In this document: one piece after another, positions 1 through 8,303 of the stretch
Position numbering within the stretch: position 1 is the first letter of the stretch
How the letters are laid out: every line of letters starts with the position of its first letter
Origin: CAZADH01 sp964483805
GTDB lineage: Bacteria > Muiribacteriota > Ozemobacteria > Ozemobacterales > Ozemobacteraceae
Direction: 5' to 3'
DNA length: 8,303 nucleotides
Assembly: GCA_964483805.1 (NCBI GenBank)
Contig: CAZADH010000278.1
Coordinates: 1 to 8,303 of the forward strand
Notes under the pieces: generated by a model
The model's input: the letters and a program-made list of their open reading frames with translations, nothing else
Told to the model about the DNA's origin: nothing
The model's database searches: none
Made by a program: the position numbers and the translations under genes

Positions 1-547
1 CCCCCAGGTGCTGAGCCCACGCCAACCAGACCCGCGCCGTGCCCATGCTGGAATCACGCGCAATGGCGCTCTCGAACTCGCGTATCGCCGGGGTCAGATC
101 GGGCGTGCCACCGGCCCGCATCGCCAGCGCAACCGCCACCTGCCCCAGCAGCATGTGCAACTGCGCCTGGCCGCGAGCCGGCAACCGCGCAATCTCGATC
201 TTGTCGAGGACCTCTTTGGCCCGCTCGTACAACCCTACTTCGTAGTAGGTCTGCCCGCCGTAGTACAGCGACATGATGTTGTCGGGATACGTTTCGTGGG
301 CTTCCTCGAACGCTTCGCACGCGCGCTGGAAGTCGCCGTCGGCCAGCAGACGTTGCCCCCGATCGATGAGGATCTTGGCCTTCTCGCGCGCCATCGATTC
401 GTCGATCTTGCCCTTTGCCGCACCATCCCCGGTTGTCGTCATGGGCTTCAGCGTGCGGGCATCGACGATGCAGGCGACAAGCAGTGCAAGTACAGCAAAA
501 AAAAGACGGCGCCACGGCAGCCGCCATCCGGCCCTGCTGTGCGCCAT
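1..547 (-). CDS. TPR-repeat lipoprotein, C-terminus beyond window
   Basis: The frame is open from an ATG at 547 to the left edge, giving 182 residues without a stop, so the C-terminus is missing. Residues 1-26 look like a lipoprotein signal peptide: basic n-region (WRRL), hydrophobic stretch LFFAVLALL, and lipobox LVAC with Cys26. Ile at +2 of the mature protein would favour the outer membrane if the organism is diderm. A short polar linker (about 30-50) is followed by helical TPR-like repeats at about 57-90, 91-124 and 149-182, with typical pairs such as GDFQRACEAFEEA and GLYERAKEVLDK. Such lipoproteins usually act as protein-interaction scaffolds in the envelope; no specific partner is visible. 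The ATG lies 28 nt after the stop of the preceding gene and has no strong Shine-Dalgarno; an in-frame GTG 9 nt upstream is an alternative start. The reading frame is supported by clear TPR periodicity. The signal-peptide call is inference. Confidence 0.8.
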   Translation of the reverse strand, partial: MAHSRAGWRLPWRRLFFAVLALLVACIVDARTLKPMTTTGDGAAKGKIDESMAREKAKILIDRGQRLLADGDFQRACEAFEEAHETYPDNIMSLYYGGQTYYEVGLYERAKEVLDKIEIARLPARGQAQLHMLLGQVAVALAMRAGGTPDLTPAIREFESAIARDSSMGTARVWLAWAQHLG

Positions 548-575
548 CTCGTTCACGCGTCGGTCGCGACGCGCA

Positions 576-773
576 TCAACCGGCCGCGACCGCAGCCTCC
601 GCCAGCTTGCGCCGCGACTCGGTCGCCGCAGCATCGAGCTCGGCACGAACCCGCACGACGTCGCCAATCTGGGGGCTTTTATGAAGACTCTCGAGCGGCA
701 GACTCACATGGTCGCCATGCTCGGACAACAGACGCGCGTATTTCCCTTTGATTTCGTCGATCACTGCACGCAT
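576..773 (-). CDS. Small DUF3006-like protein (65 aa)
   Basis: This is a short protein beginning MRAVIDEIKGKYARLL. The frame also extends upstream to an ATG at 842, but the start at 773 is preferred because AGGAGG sits 7 nt before it and the upstream extension looks like translated spacer. The first 45 residues follow the pattern of the DUF3006 family: an initial V-I-D strand, G-x-Y/A-x-L-L, a short hairpin (EHGDHVSLPLESL), then the IGDVVRV strand, as in small beta-barrel proteins. The last 20 residues are an Ala/Glu/Arg-rich helix. The family has no established function. It lies between the 116-aa gene and the TPR lipoprotein gene on the same strand and is probably co-transcribed with the lipoprotein gene. 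The family assignment is from recalled consensus and is tentative; the existence of the gene is better supported because of its ribosome binding site. Confidence 0.7.
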   Translation of the reverse strand: MRAVIDEIKGKYARLLSEHGDHVSLPLESLHKSPQIGDVVRVRAELDAAATESRRKLAEAAVAAG

Positions 774-780
774 TCTCGGT

Positions 781-786
781 CCTCCT
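781..786 (-). promoter_or_regulatory. Shine-Dalgarno site of the 65-aa gene
   Basis: AGGAGG on the minus strand ends 7 nt before the ATG at 773. It decides the start of the small gene in favour of the internal ATG rather than the in-frame ATG at 842. Confidence 0.85.
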
Positions 787-836
787 GGGGTCGAATCGGT
801 ATCGGCAACAATCAGGTTAACGCAAAATGCTGCCGG

Positions 837-866
837 CCGCAAATGCTTTTGCGGTGCTTTTGCGGT
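837..866. repeat. Tandem 11-bp repeat with overlapping hairpin
   Basis: On the plus strand GCTTTTGCGGT occurs twice back to back (845-855 and 856-866). The first copy also closes a perfect 7-bp hairpin, CCGCAAA (837-843) and TTTGCGG (848-854), with a TGCT loop. The second copy carries the same TTTGCGG arm at 859-865, so two alternative hairpins are possible. It lies in the 117-nt spacer between the 116-aa and 65-aa genes. No U-tract follows on either strand, so it is not a standard intrinsic terminator. I found no convincing promoter in the rest of the spacer. Confidence 0.7.
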
Positions 867-890
867 GACCCCGTCTTGCGCTGGAGCGTT

Positions 891-1241
891 CTAGACCCCC
901 AACTGCGGCATGATGCCGGCCATGAACCGCTGCAACTCCTCGAGCGCCCGCTCGTGCCGGGGCACCTCGATAAACGCAATGCGGGTCCCGCGCATGTCAC
1001 CAGGCCGCGTATGAAAGACCTCAATGCGAAAGACGCCGTCCCCGAGATAGTTCTTGTGCGGAAACACCTTGAGAAAGGCGTGCGATCGGTCGGGCAACTT
1101 GAGACTGATCGTCTCCTGCATCGAGGTGCCCGTCATGGTCATCTCGACCAGGACATTGTCGCCCGACGAGAACTGTTTCGACAGGATCATGTGGATCCAG
1201 TCGCCCAGGTCGCGCAGGGAGATCGGCTTCAGATTTTCCAT
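891..1241 (-). CDS. Conserved-looking protein of unknown function (116 aa), overlaps thrS end
   Basis: I do not recognise this protein family. It is soluble, with no signal peptide, membrane segment or cysteine. Residues 6-22 look like an amphipathic helix (ISLRDLGDWIHMILSKQ). Residues 28-90 alternate hydrophobic and polar residues as a beta-sheet would, with strands such as NVLVEMTMTG, AFLKVFP, VFRIEVFHT and RIAFIEV. The C-terminus is helical (ERALEELQRFMAGI). This fits a small alpha/beta fold. Its ATG at 1241 lies inside the last codons of thrS in another frame, a 13-nt overlap, and no good Shine-Dalgarno precedes it, so its translation is probably coupled to thrS. That placement suggests co-expression with the synthetases, but no functional link can be read from the sequence. 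An overlapping start with a protein-like composition makes a real gene likely. Confidence 0.8.
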   Translation of the reverse strand: MENLKPISLRDLGDWIHMILSKQFSSGDNVLVEMTMTGTSMQETISLKLPDRSHAFLKVFPHKNYLGDGVFRIEVFHTRPGDMRGTRIAFIEVPRHERALEELQRFMAGIMPQLGV

Positions 1242-3136
1242 GGCTGCTCGCGCATGAACTCGTCGAGGTTCACACCCGGCTTGTTGTCGCCGTTGCGGAA
1301 GCGCACCGTCACCGTTTGCTTCTGCACCTCTTCGCCGCCGATCACCAGCATCAACGGCACCTTGGCCATCTGGGCCTGGCGGATCTTGTAGCCGATCTTC
1401 TCGCCGCGATCGTCGAGGTGCACCCGCACGCCAGCCTGCCGGAGCTTGTCGGCCACTTCACGTGCATACGTTGTATGTGCATCGGTGATGGTCAGCACCT
1501 CGACCTGCAGAGGCGCGAGCCACAGCGGCATCGCCCCGGCATGGTGCTCGATCAGCACGCCGAAGAACCGCTCGAGACTGCCCAGCAGGGCACGGTGCAC
1601 CATGTACGGCCGATGCTTCTGCCCGTCGGCCCCGACGTAGGTCATGTCGAACCGCTCCGGCAGGTTGAAATCGAACTGCACCGTGGTCATCTGCCACTCG
1701 CGGCCGATCGCGTCTTTGACCTTGAGGTCGATCTTCGGACCGTAAAACGCGCCACCGCCTTCGTCGACCTCGCACTCGAGCTTCTCGCGATCGATCGCCC
1801 GACGCAGGGCTGCAATCGCCTGGTCCCAGCGTTCCGGGTCGCCGACGGCTTTCTCGGGCCGGGTGGCCAGATACGCTTTGATCTTCTCGAACCCGAATGC
1901 CTTCCACATGGCGAGGCTGAAGCGCAGCACCTCGACGATCTCGTCTTCGATCTGTTCGGGCGTGCAGTAGATGTGCGCGTCGTCCTGAGTGAACCCACGC
2001 ACCCGCATCAACCCGTGCAGAACGCCGCTCTTTTCGTAGCGATAGACCGTGCCCAGCTCGGCCCACCGCAGCGGCAGGTCGCGATAACTGCGGTTCTGCG
2101 TCTTGTAGATCATGATGTGGAAAGGGCAGTTCATCGGCTTGATGAAGTAGTCTTCGTCGTCGATCTTCATCGCGGCATACATGCTGTCGCGATAGAAGCC
2201 GAGGTGACCGCTGGTCTCCCACAGCCAACTGCGGCCGATGTGCGGGGTGTAGAGCAGATCGTAGCCGTGTTTGTAGTGCTGTTCCTTCCAGAACGTCTCG
2301 ATGGCATGGCGGATGCGCGCGCCGTTCGGATGCCAGAAGCACAGCCCCGGCCCGACCTCTTCGTGCATCGAGAACAGGTCGAGTTCCTTGCCCAGCTTGC
2401 GATGGTCGCGTTTCTTCGCCTCTTCGATGCGCTGGAGATACTCGTCGAGTTCGGCCTTCGACGGAAACGCGGTCCCGTAAATACGTTGTAACATCGGCCG
2501 CCGCTCGTCGCCCCGCCAGTAGGCCCCGGCCACCGACATCAGCTTGAAATGCGGCACCAGGCCGGTGTGCGGCAGGTGCGGGCCACGGCACAGATCGACA
2601 AAGCCGCCCTGCGAATAGATCGACACCTTTTCGTCGGCGAACTCACCAATCAACTCGGTCTTGAACGGCTGCTTCAGCGCCTCGAACCGCTTGATCGCCT
2701 CGTCGCGCGCCACCACTTCGCACTTGAACGGGGCGTTGGCGGCGATGATCTTCTTCATCTCCGCTTCGATCTTGCCCAGGTCATCCTCGGTCAATGACCG
2801 CGACAACAGGAAATCGTAATAGAAGCCGTCTTCAATGGTTGGGCCGATGGCAAACTGGGCGTCGGGGAACAACCGCTGCACCGCCTCGGCCATGATGTGC
2901 GCCAGCGAGTGGCGATACACCTCCGACGCCTCCGGACTCTTCAAGGTGATCACCGCAAACTTGCCCGATTCGGTCAGGGGCCGCAATACATCGTAAAGAT
3001 GATCGTTGACCTTGACGGCAATCGCCGCCTGGGCCAGCTTGGGCCCGATCTTCTCGGCCACAGCCCGACCGGTCACGCCCACGGGTTCGCACAAGACCTT
3101 GCCGTCGGGCAGGGTCAGATTGATATTCTCAGCCAT
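1229..3136 (-). CDS. thrS: Threonine--tRNA ligase
   Basis: Class II synthetase that charges tRNA-Thr with threonine in the cytosol. Its 635 residues compare with 642 in E. coli ThrRS. Domains in order: TGS domain (about 4-66, starting LTLPDGK); second N-terminal editing domain (about 70-230) with HSLAH at 76-80 plus Cys183 and His187, the set that clears mischarged Ser-tRNA-Thr; class II catalytic core (about 245-540) with zinc/threonine ligands Cys337 (MNCP), His388 (DDAH) and His514 (MVHR), motif 2 around RYEKSGVLHGLMRVRGFTQD, and motif 3 in HRALLGSLERF; anticodon-binding domain (about 543-635). All key residues are present. The start at 3136 is chosen because GGAGG lies 6 nt upstream; an in-frame ATG 13 codons earlier lacks this and lies in the spacer. 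It follows tyrS after a 57-nt spacer and overlaps the next small gene by 13 nt. The infC-rpmI-rplT genes often found after thrS are absent. Confidence 0.98.
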   Translation of the reverse strand: MAENINLTLPDGKVLCEPVGVTGRAVAEKIGPKLAQAAIAVKVNDHLYDVLRPLTESGKFAVITLKSPEASEVYRHSLAHIMAEAVQRLFPDAQFAIGPTIEDGFYYDFLLSRSLTEDDLGKIEAEMKKIIAANAPFKCEVVARDEAIKRFEALKQPFKTELIGEFADEKVSIYSQGGFVDLCRGPHLPHTGLVPHFKLMSVAGAYWRGDERRPMLQRIYGTAFPSKAELDEYLQRIEEAKKRDHRKLGKELDLFSMHEEVGPGLCFWHPNGARIRHAIETFWKEQHYKHGYDLLYTPHIGRSWLWETSGHLGFYRDSMYAAMKIDDEDYFIKPMNCPFHIMIYKTQNRSYRDLPLRWAELGTVYRYEKSGVLHGLMRVRGFTQDDAHIYCTPEQIEDEIVEVLRFSLAMWKAFGFEKIKAYLATRPEKAVGDPERWDQAIAALRRAIDREKLECEVDEGGGAFYGPKIDLKVKDAIGREWQMTTVQFDFNLPERFDMTYVGADGQKHRPYMVHRALLGSLERFFGVLIEHHAGAMPLWLAPLQVEVLTITDAHTTYAREVADKLRQAGVRVHLDDRGEKIGYKIRQAQMAKVPLMLVIGGEEVQKQTVTVRFRNGDNKPGVNLDEFMREQPWKI

Positions 3137-3142
3137 TCGTTG

Positions 3143-3147
3143 CCTCC
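3143..3147 (-). promoter_or_regulatory. Shine-Dalgarno site of thrS
   Basis: GGAGG on the minus strand with a 6-nt spacer to the ATG at 3136. It fixes the thrS start and argues against the longer in-frame start at 3175. Confidence 0.88.
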
Positions 3148-3168
3148 ATGTTTGCCTCGGGAACCACA

Positions 3169-3188
3169 CGGGCAACCGGGGTTGCCCG
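3169..3188. repeat. Perfect inverted repeat in tyrS-thrS spacer
   Basis: CGGGCAAC (3169-3176) and GTTGCCCG (3181-3188) form an 8-bp perfect stem with a 4-nt loop. It lies only a few bases after the tyrS stop and about 30 nt before the thrS start. On the minus strand the hairpin is followed by TGTGGTTCCC, so there is no U-tract for an intrinsic terminator. It may be a processing or mRNA-stabilising hairpin, a protein or translational operator, or a degenerate terminator. The structure is certain; the role is not. Confidence 0.7.
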
Positions 3189-3193
3189 GCGTC

Positions 3194-4434
3194 TCACTTG
3201 TTCACGGTAATGCGGCGGAACTGCCGCTTGCCACACTGCACCAACACCGTCTTGCCCACGGGGAGCAGCAGTTGCAGGTCGACGACTTTCTCTTGATCGA
3301 TCTTCACGCCACCTTGCTGCAAAAGTCGCTTTGCCTCGCCGCCCGACGGCGCCATGCCGGTGCTCACCAACGCCTTCACCAACGGGAACCCGGCCGCATC
3401 GGTCGCGGTCAACGTCACCGTTTCGATCTCGGTGGGCAGACCGTCGCCCGATTTGCCGAACCGCTTCTCGAACTCCGCCACGGCATGGTCGCCCGCGGCC
3501 GTCCCATGATACCTCGCCACGATCAACCGACCCAAATCGACCTTGGCATTGCGCGGATCGTTGGCCACTTTCGCACGGGTCTCGGTCAATTGCGCCGGCG
3601 TCAGATCGGTGAGCAACTCGTAATAGCGCATCATCAGTTCGTCGGGAATCGACATGAGCTTGCCGAAAATCTCGTCGGGCGCCTCATTGATGCCCACGTA
3701 GTTGCCCAGACTCTTCGACATCTTCTCTTTGCCGTCGAGCCCTTCGAGAATCGGCATGATGCACACGATCTGCGGCGACTGGCCGTACGCGTTTTGCAGT
3801 TCGCGGCCGACGAGCAGGTTGAACTTCTGGTCGGTACCGCCCAGTTCGACATCGGCGCGCAACTCGACCGAATCGTACCCCTGCATCAACGGATACATGA
3901 ACTCAACGATCGAGATCGGCACGTGCCCATAGAAACGCTTCGAGAAATCATCGCGCTCGAGCATCGCGCGACCGTATACTGGCCCGCAAGCTTGAGCACG
4001 TCGGCGAACGACATCTTGTCGAGCCACTCGCTGTTGAATACGATTTTCGTTTTTTCGAGATCGAGCAGCTTGCCGATCTGGGTTTTGTAGGTCTCGGCAT
4101 TGCGCGCGACATCTTCAGACGACAGCACTGGCCGCGTCTTCTTCTTGCCGGTCGGGTCGCCGATGCGGCCGGTGAAATCGCCGATCAGAAACACGACCTG
4201 ATGCCCGAAACGCTGGAACTGGCGCAGTTTGCCAAGCACCACCGTGTGCCCCAGGTGAATGTCAGGCGCGCTCGGATCGGCGCCCAGCTTCACCGTCAGC
4301 GGCTTGCCTTCGCTGTAACTCTTTTCGAGCTTCTTGAGCAGCTCGTCTTTCGAGATGATCTCTTCGGTGCCGATCGACAGCGCCGCCAGTTGCTCGGCCG
4401 GCGTTGCCGCGAATTTCACGCGCTCGTTCGCCAT
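3194..4434 (-). CDS. tyrS: Tyrosine--tRNA ligase, split by a one-base frameshift
   Basis: Class I synthetase that charges tRNA-Tyr. With one base restored near 3965 it encodes 413 residues, normal for bacterial TyrRS (about 420). The N-terminal frame (4434 to about 3966) gives residues 1-157, with DIHLGH carrying the HIGH-type motif at 60-63, the GDFTGRIGDPTG segment, and the conserved ending KLAGQYTVAR. The C-terminal frame resumes at MLERDDFSKRF with GGTDQKFN, KMSKS (about 238-242) and a C-terminal S4-like RNA-binding domain (about 345-410). HLGH plus KMSKS places it with the TyrZ-like branch rather than E. coli TyrS, which has KFGKT. The two frames meet exactly at the family's conserved VARMLERDD junction, so a single deleted base explains the break. 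It starts 3 nt after the valS stop, with an AAAGG-type Shine-Dalgarno inside the end of valS, implying translational coupling. Because the rest is intact and TyrRS is normally essential, a sequencing error is more likely than a pseudogene. Confidence 0.95.
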
Positions 4435-4437
4435 GAC

Positions 4438-7101
<2,664 letters not shown>

Positions 7102-7110
7102 GCTTCGACA

Positions 7111-7116
7111 CTCCTC
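7111..7116 (-). promoter_or_regulatory. Shine-Dalgarno site of valS
   Basis: GAGGAG on the minus strand, 9 nt before the ATG at 7101. It supports the MTKEMLSKAY start over the in-frame ATG at 7128, which would place this site inside the coding sequence. Confidence 0.75.
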
Positions 7117-7158
7117 AACAAGATGCAACGATTGACTTCATGATTACTTCGGATGTGC

Positions 7159-7181
7159 AAAAGCCCCGCTTGCCGCGGGGC
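7159..7181 (-). terminator. Intrinsic terminator in valS leader
   Basis: On the minus strand GCCCCGC and GCGGGGC form a perfect 7-bp GC-rich stem with a 5-nt loop (GGCAA), followed at once by TTTT and then GC. This is a classic intrinsic terminator shape with a short U-tract, so efficiency may be partial. It lies about 78 nt after the stop of the GrpE-like gene and 57 nt before the valS start. It either ends the upstream transcript or acts as an attenuator for valS. I see no convincing promoter between it and valS, which leaves the attenuator reading open. Confidence 0.75.
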
Positions 7182-7213
7182 CCGGGACAATTCGGACTGC
7201 AAGTGCCCCCGGC

Positions 7214-7240
7214 GCACCGCACTCTCTCGGAGCGCAATGC
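7214..7240 (-). ncRNA. Strand-specific leader hairpin upstream of valS
   Basis: In the minus-strand transcript an 11-bp stem with three G-U pairs closes a 5-nt loop (CGAGA). The arms are GCATTGCGCTC and GAGTGCGGTGC. The same three positions are A-C mismatches on the plus strand, so the fold is specific to RNA made in the valS direction. It begins about 20 nt after the stop of the GrpE-like gene and precedes the terminator. This could be part of a cis-regulatory leader or a 3' end structure of the upstream mRNA. The fold was worked out by hand and no known RNA family is assigned. Confidence 0.4.
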
Positions 7241-7258
7241 CACCGCGGACGCACCCGT

Positions 7259-8303
7259 TCACTTCTGGATGAGTTGCCGCAACTCTTCGAACTTGTCGGG
7301 TGACAGATTGAGCGCCCGCGCCTGCTGGAAGATGGTGTTCTTGACTTCGAGATCACGCAGCTTCTCGAGAATGCGCGGATCGGTCTTGATCTGGCTCGCT
7401 TTCTTGAGCAGTTCGAGGGCGCCGGCGAAATCCGACTCCATCGACAAGACGTCGGCCAACCGGACAAGAATGGGCACGTAGTTGCCATCGAGACCGAGAC
7501 CTTCTTGCAGATAGAGACGGGCCTGGCCAACCTCGCCCCGGTCGAGCATGCGCTCGCCGAACTTGAGGAAGGTCGTCACCGTCGGTTCGAACAGCGGCAG
7601 ATGATCGAGCGGCAGGTTGTTCGGCGCCATCAACTGCACGCCGCATTTGAAGCAGAAACGGCTGTCTTCGTGCGTCTGCGGCGCCGCGCAGCTCTGGCAG
7701 TTGAACACATTCTGAACGACCCACACCTTCGGCTTCTTGACCACCTGCTCGCCCTTGCGATACCCCTTCTCGACCTCGAAAACGATGCACTTTTCGGGGA
7801 ACCGTTTCGAGCGGAAGTAGTCGGTGGCCACGTGCTTGGCGGGGTCGAACTCCTCGGCGATCACCGGCAGATACTCGATCTGGTTGGGCTTGATCAGCCG
7901 CTCGAGCAACTTGTGATGCAACGTCTGCAATTCGGGGATCGGATTCTTCAACAAGAATGTATCGAGTCCGTCGAAGAAGTCGATGAAGTTGCTGACGATC
8001 TCACCGTCGGCCGGCAACGGAATCGCTTCGTTGCTGCGCGCACCCGAATTGGTCAGTTGTTGTCGCAGCGAGACGATCTCCTGGTCTTTCAGCGCCAGTG
8101 CCTCGGCCCCCGCGCGCGTCCGGTCTTCGAGTTTCTGGATGGCGAGCAACTGGTCGGCGACCTGCTGCGTCAGTTTCTCGACCTCGGCCTGCGAAGCGGA
8201 ATCGGCCGGACCGCGGGCCGCGGCGGCCTGAGCTGCGGCGAGCTGATTCTGCAGGTCTTGAATTTCGTTGTGGCCCTGACTCACTTTTACCTGAAGGCCG
8301 GTG
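7259..8303 (-). CDS. GrpE-like / zinc-ribbon / TPR-like multidomain protein
   Basis: Multidomain protein with an open frame to the right edge. A GTG at 8284 with a weak AGGT site 5 nt upstream would give 341 residues, but the true start may lie outside the window. Residues below count from that GTG. About 4-80 is a Gln/Ala-rich coiled coil. About 95-190 resembles GrpE, the nucleotide exchange factor of DnaK: a helix pair (NFIDFFDGLDTFLL, LHHKLLERL), then the beta-domain pattern EEFDPAKH (144-151), FPEKCIVFEVEKGYRKG (162-178) and VVKKPKVWVV (181-190), matching GrpE's FDP-x-x-H, GY and RPA-x-V-x-V positions with substitutions. Cys196, Cys199, Cys211 and Cys214 form a CxxC-x11-CxxC zinc ribbon. 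About 232-310 is helical and TPR-like (GEVGQARLYLQEGL, SDFAGALELLKKA). Canonical GrpE is about 180-200 residues and lacks the last two parts. I infer a chaperone-adaptor role, with an Hsp70-like partner perhaps encoded nearby. GrpE homology is from recalled motifs. Confidence 0.72.
   Translation of the reverse strand, partial: TGLQVKVSQGHNEIQDLQNQLAAAQAAAARGPADSASQAEVEKLTQQVADQLLAIQKLEDRTRAGAEALALKDQEIVSLRQQLTNSGARSNEAIPLPADGEIVSNFIDFFDGLDTFLLKNPIPELQTLHHKLLERLIKPNQIEYLPVIAEEFDPAKHVATDYFRSKRFPEKCIVFEVEKGYRKGEQVVKKPKVWVVQNVFNCQSCAAPQTHEDSRFCFKCGVQLMAPNNLPLDHLPLFEPTVTTFLKFGERMLDRGEVGQARLYLQEGLGLDGNYVPILVRLADVLSMESDFAGALELLKKASQIKTDPRILEKLRDLEVKNTIFQQARALNLSPDKFEELRQLIQK

Noticed and set aside
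54..527. Minus-strand ATG-to-stop frame of 157 codons
   Set aside because: It is in the wrong frame. The adjacent frame, open from 547 to the window edge, gives a signal peptide and TPR repeats, whereas this one is Arg/Ala-rich and structureless.
8..1391. Plus-strand open frames at the left end (247 and 372 codons)
   Set aside because: The minus strand encodes a TPR lipoprotein, two small genes and the end of thrS here. The plus-strand translations are Arg/Pro/His-rich without domain signatures.
3955..3985. Programmed -1 frameshift in tyrS
   Set aside because: A -1 shift at this point would restore the protein, but there is no slippery heptamer and no obvious stimulatory structure, and bacterial TyrRS is not known to need recoding.
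2897..4090. Plus-strand open frame (397 codons) opposite thrS and tyrS
   Set aside because: It spans two well-identified genes and their spacer on the other strand and has the low-complexity composition of an antisense shadow frame.
7102..7158. Promoter for valS (TTGCAC followed after 17 nt by AGTCAA)
   Set aside because: The -35-like box is fair but the -10-like box matches the consensus poorly. Other sigma factor preferences cannot be judged, so no promoter is annotated.
7160..7250. Possible T-box riboswitch upstream of valS (GGUGGCAUUGCG resembles the T-box GGUGGNACCGCG)
   Set aside because: The conserved ACC is AUU, the flanking antiterminator helix does not close around the bulge, and there is no room for Stem I with a Val specifier between the upstream stop codon and this motif.

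Overview
The window is GC-rich bacterial DNA in which every supportable gene lies on the minus strand, so transcription runs from the right edge to the left. Three adjacent aminoacyl-tRNA synthetase genes (valS, tyrS, thrS) fill about 6 kb of it. A lipoprotein-type signal peptide, high GC and strong GGAGG ribosome binding sites fit a diderm (Gram-negative type) bacterium. I cannot assign a phylum. A 10-N gap inside valS shows this is a draft, scaffolded assembly, possibly metagenomic.

In transcription order: (1) 8303-7259, a protein with an N-terminal coiled coil, a divergent GrpE-like region, a four-cysteine zinc ribbon and a TPR-like C-terminus. This is the most unusual gene here and its frame stays open to the window edge. 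(2) 7258-7102, a 157-nt intergenic leader with an RNA hairpin that forms only in the minus-strand transcript, followed by an intrinsic terminator. (3) valS, 887 codons including the N gap. (4) tyrS, 3 nt downstream, complete except for a one-base deletion that splits the frame near position 3965. (5) A 57-nt spacer with a perfect inverted repeat. (6) thrS, 635 codons with TGS, editing, catalytic and anticodon domains. (7) A 116-aa protein of unknown function whose start overlaps the end of thrS by 13 nt. (8) A 117-nt spacer with a tandem 11-bp repeat and a hairpin. (9) A 65-aa protein resembling the DUF3006 family. (10) A TPR lipoprotein that runs off the left edge.

The valS-tyrS-thrS genes form a tight translation block that charges tRNAs with Val, Tyr and Thr, and the small downstream genes are probably co-transcribed with it at least in part. 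The usual thrS neighbours in many bacteria (infC, rpmI, rplT) do not follow thrS here. The terminator between the GrpE-like gene and valS suggests that the upstream gene ends a separate unit, or that read-through into the synthetase block is controlled. The best leads are the GrpE/zinc-ribbon/TPR fusion, the structured valS leader, and the unknown small gene coupled to thrS. The tyrS frameshift and the valS gap look like assembly problems rather than biology. I saw no tRNA, rRNA, insertion sequence, CRISPR array or credible plus-strand gene.
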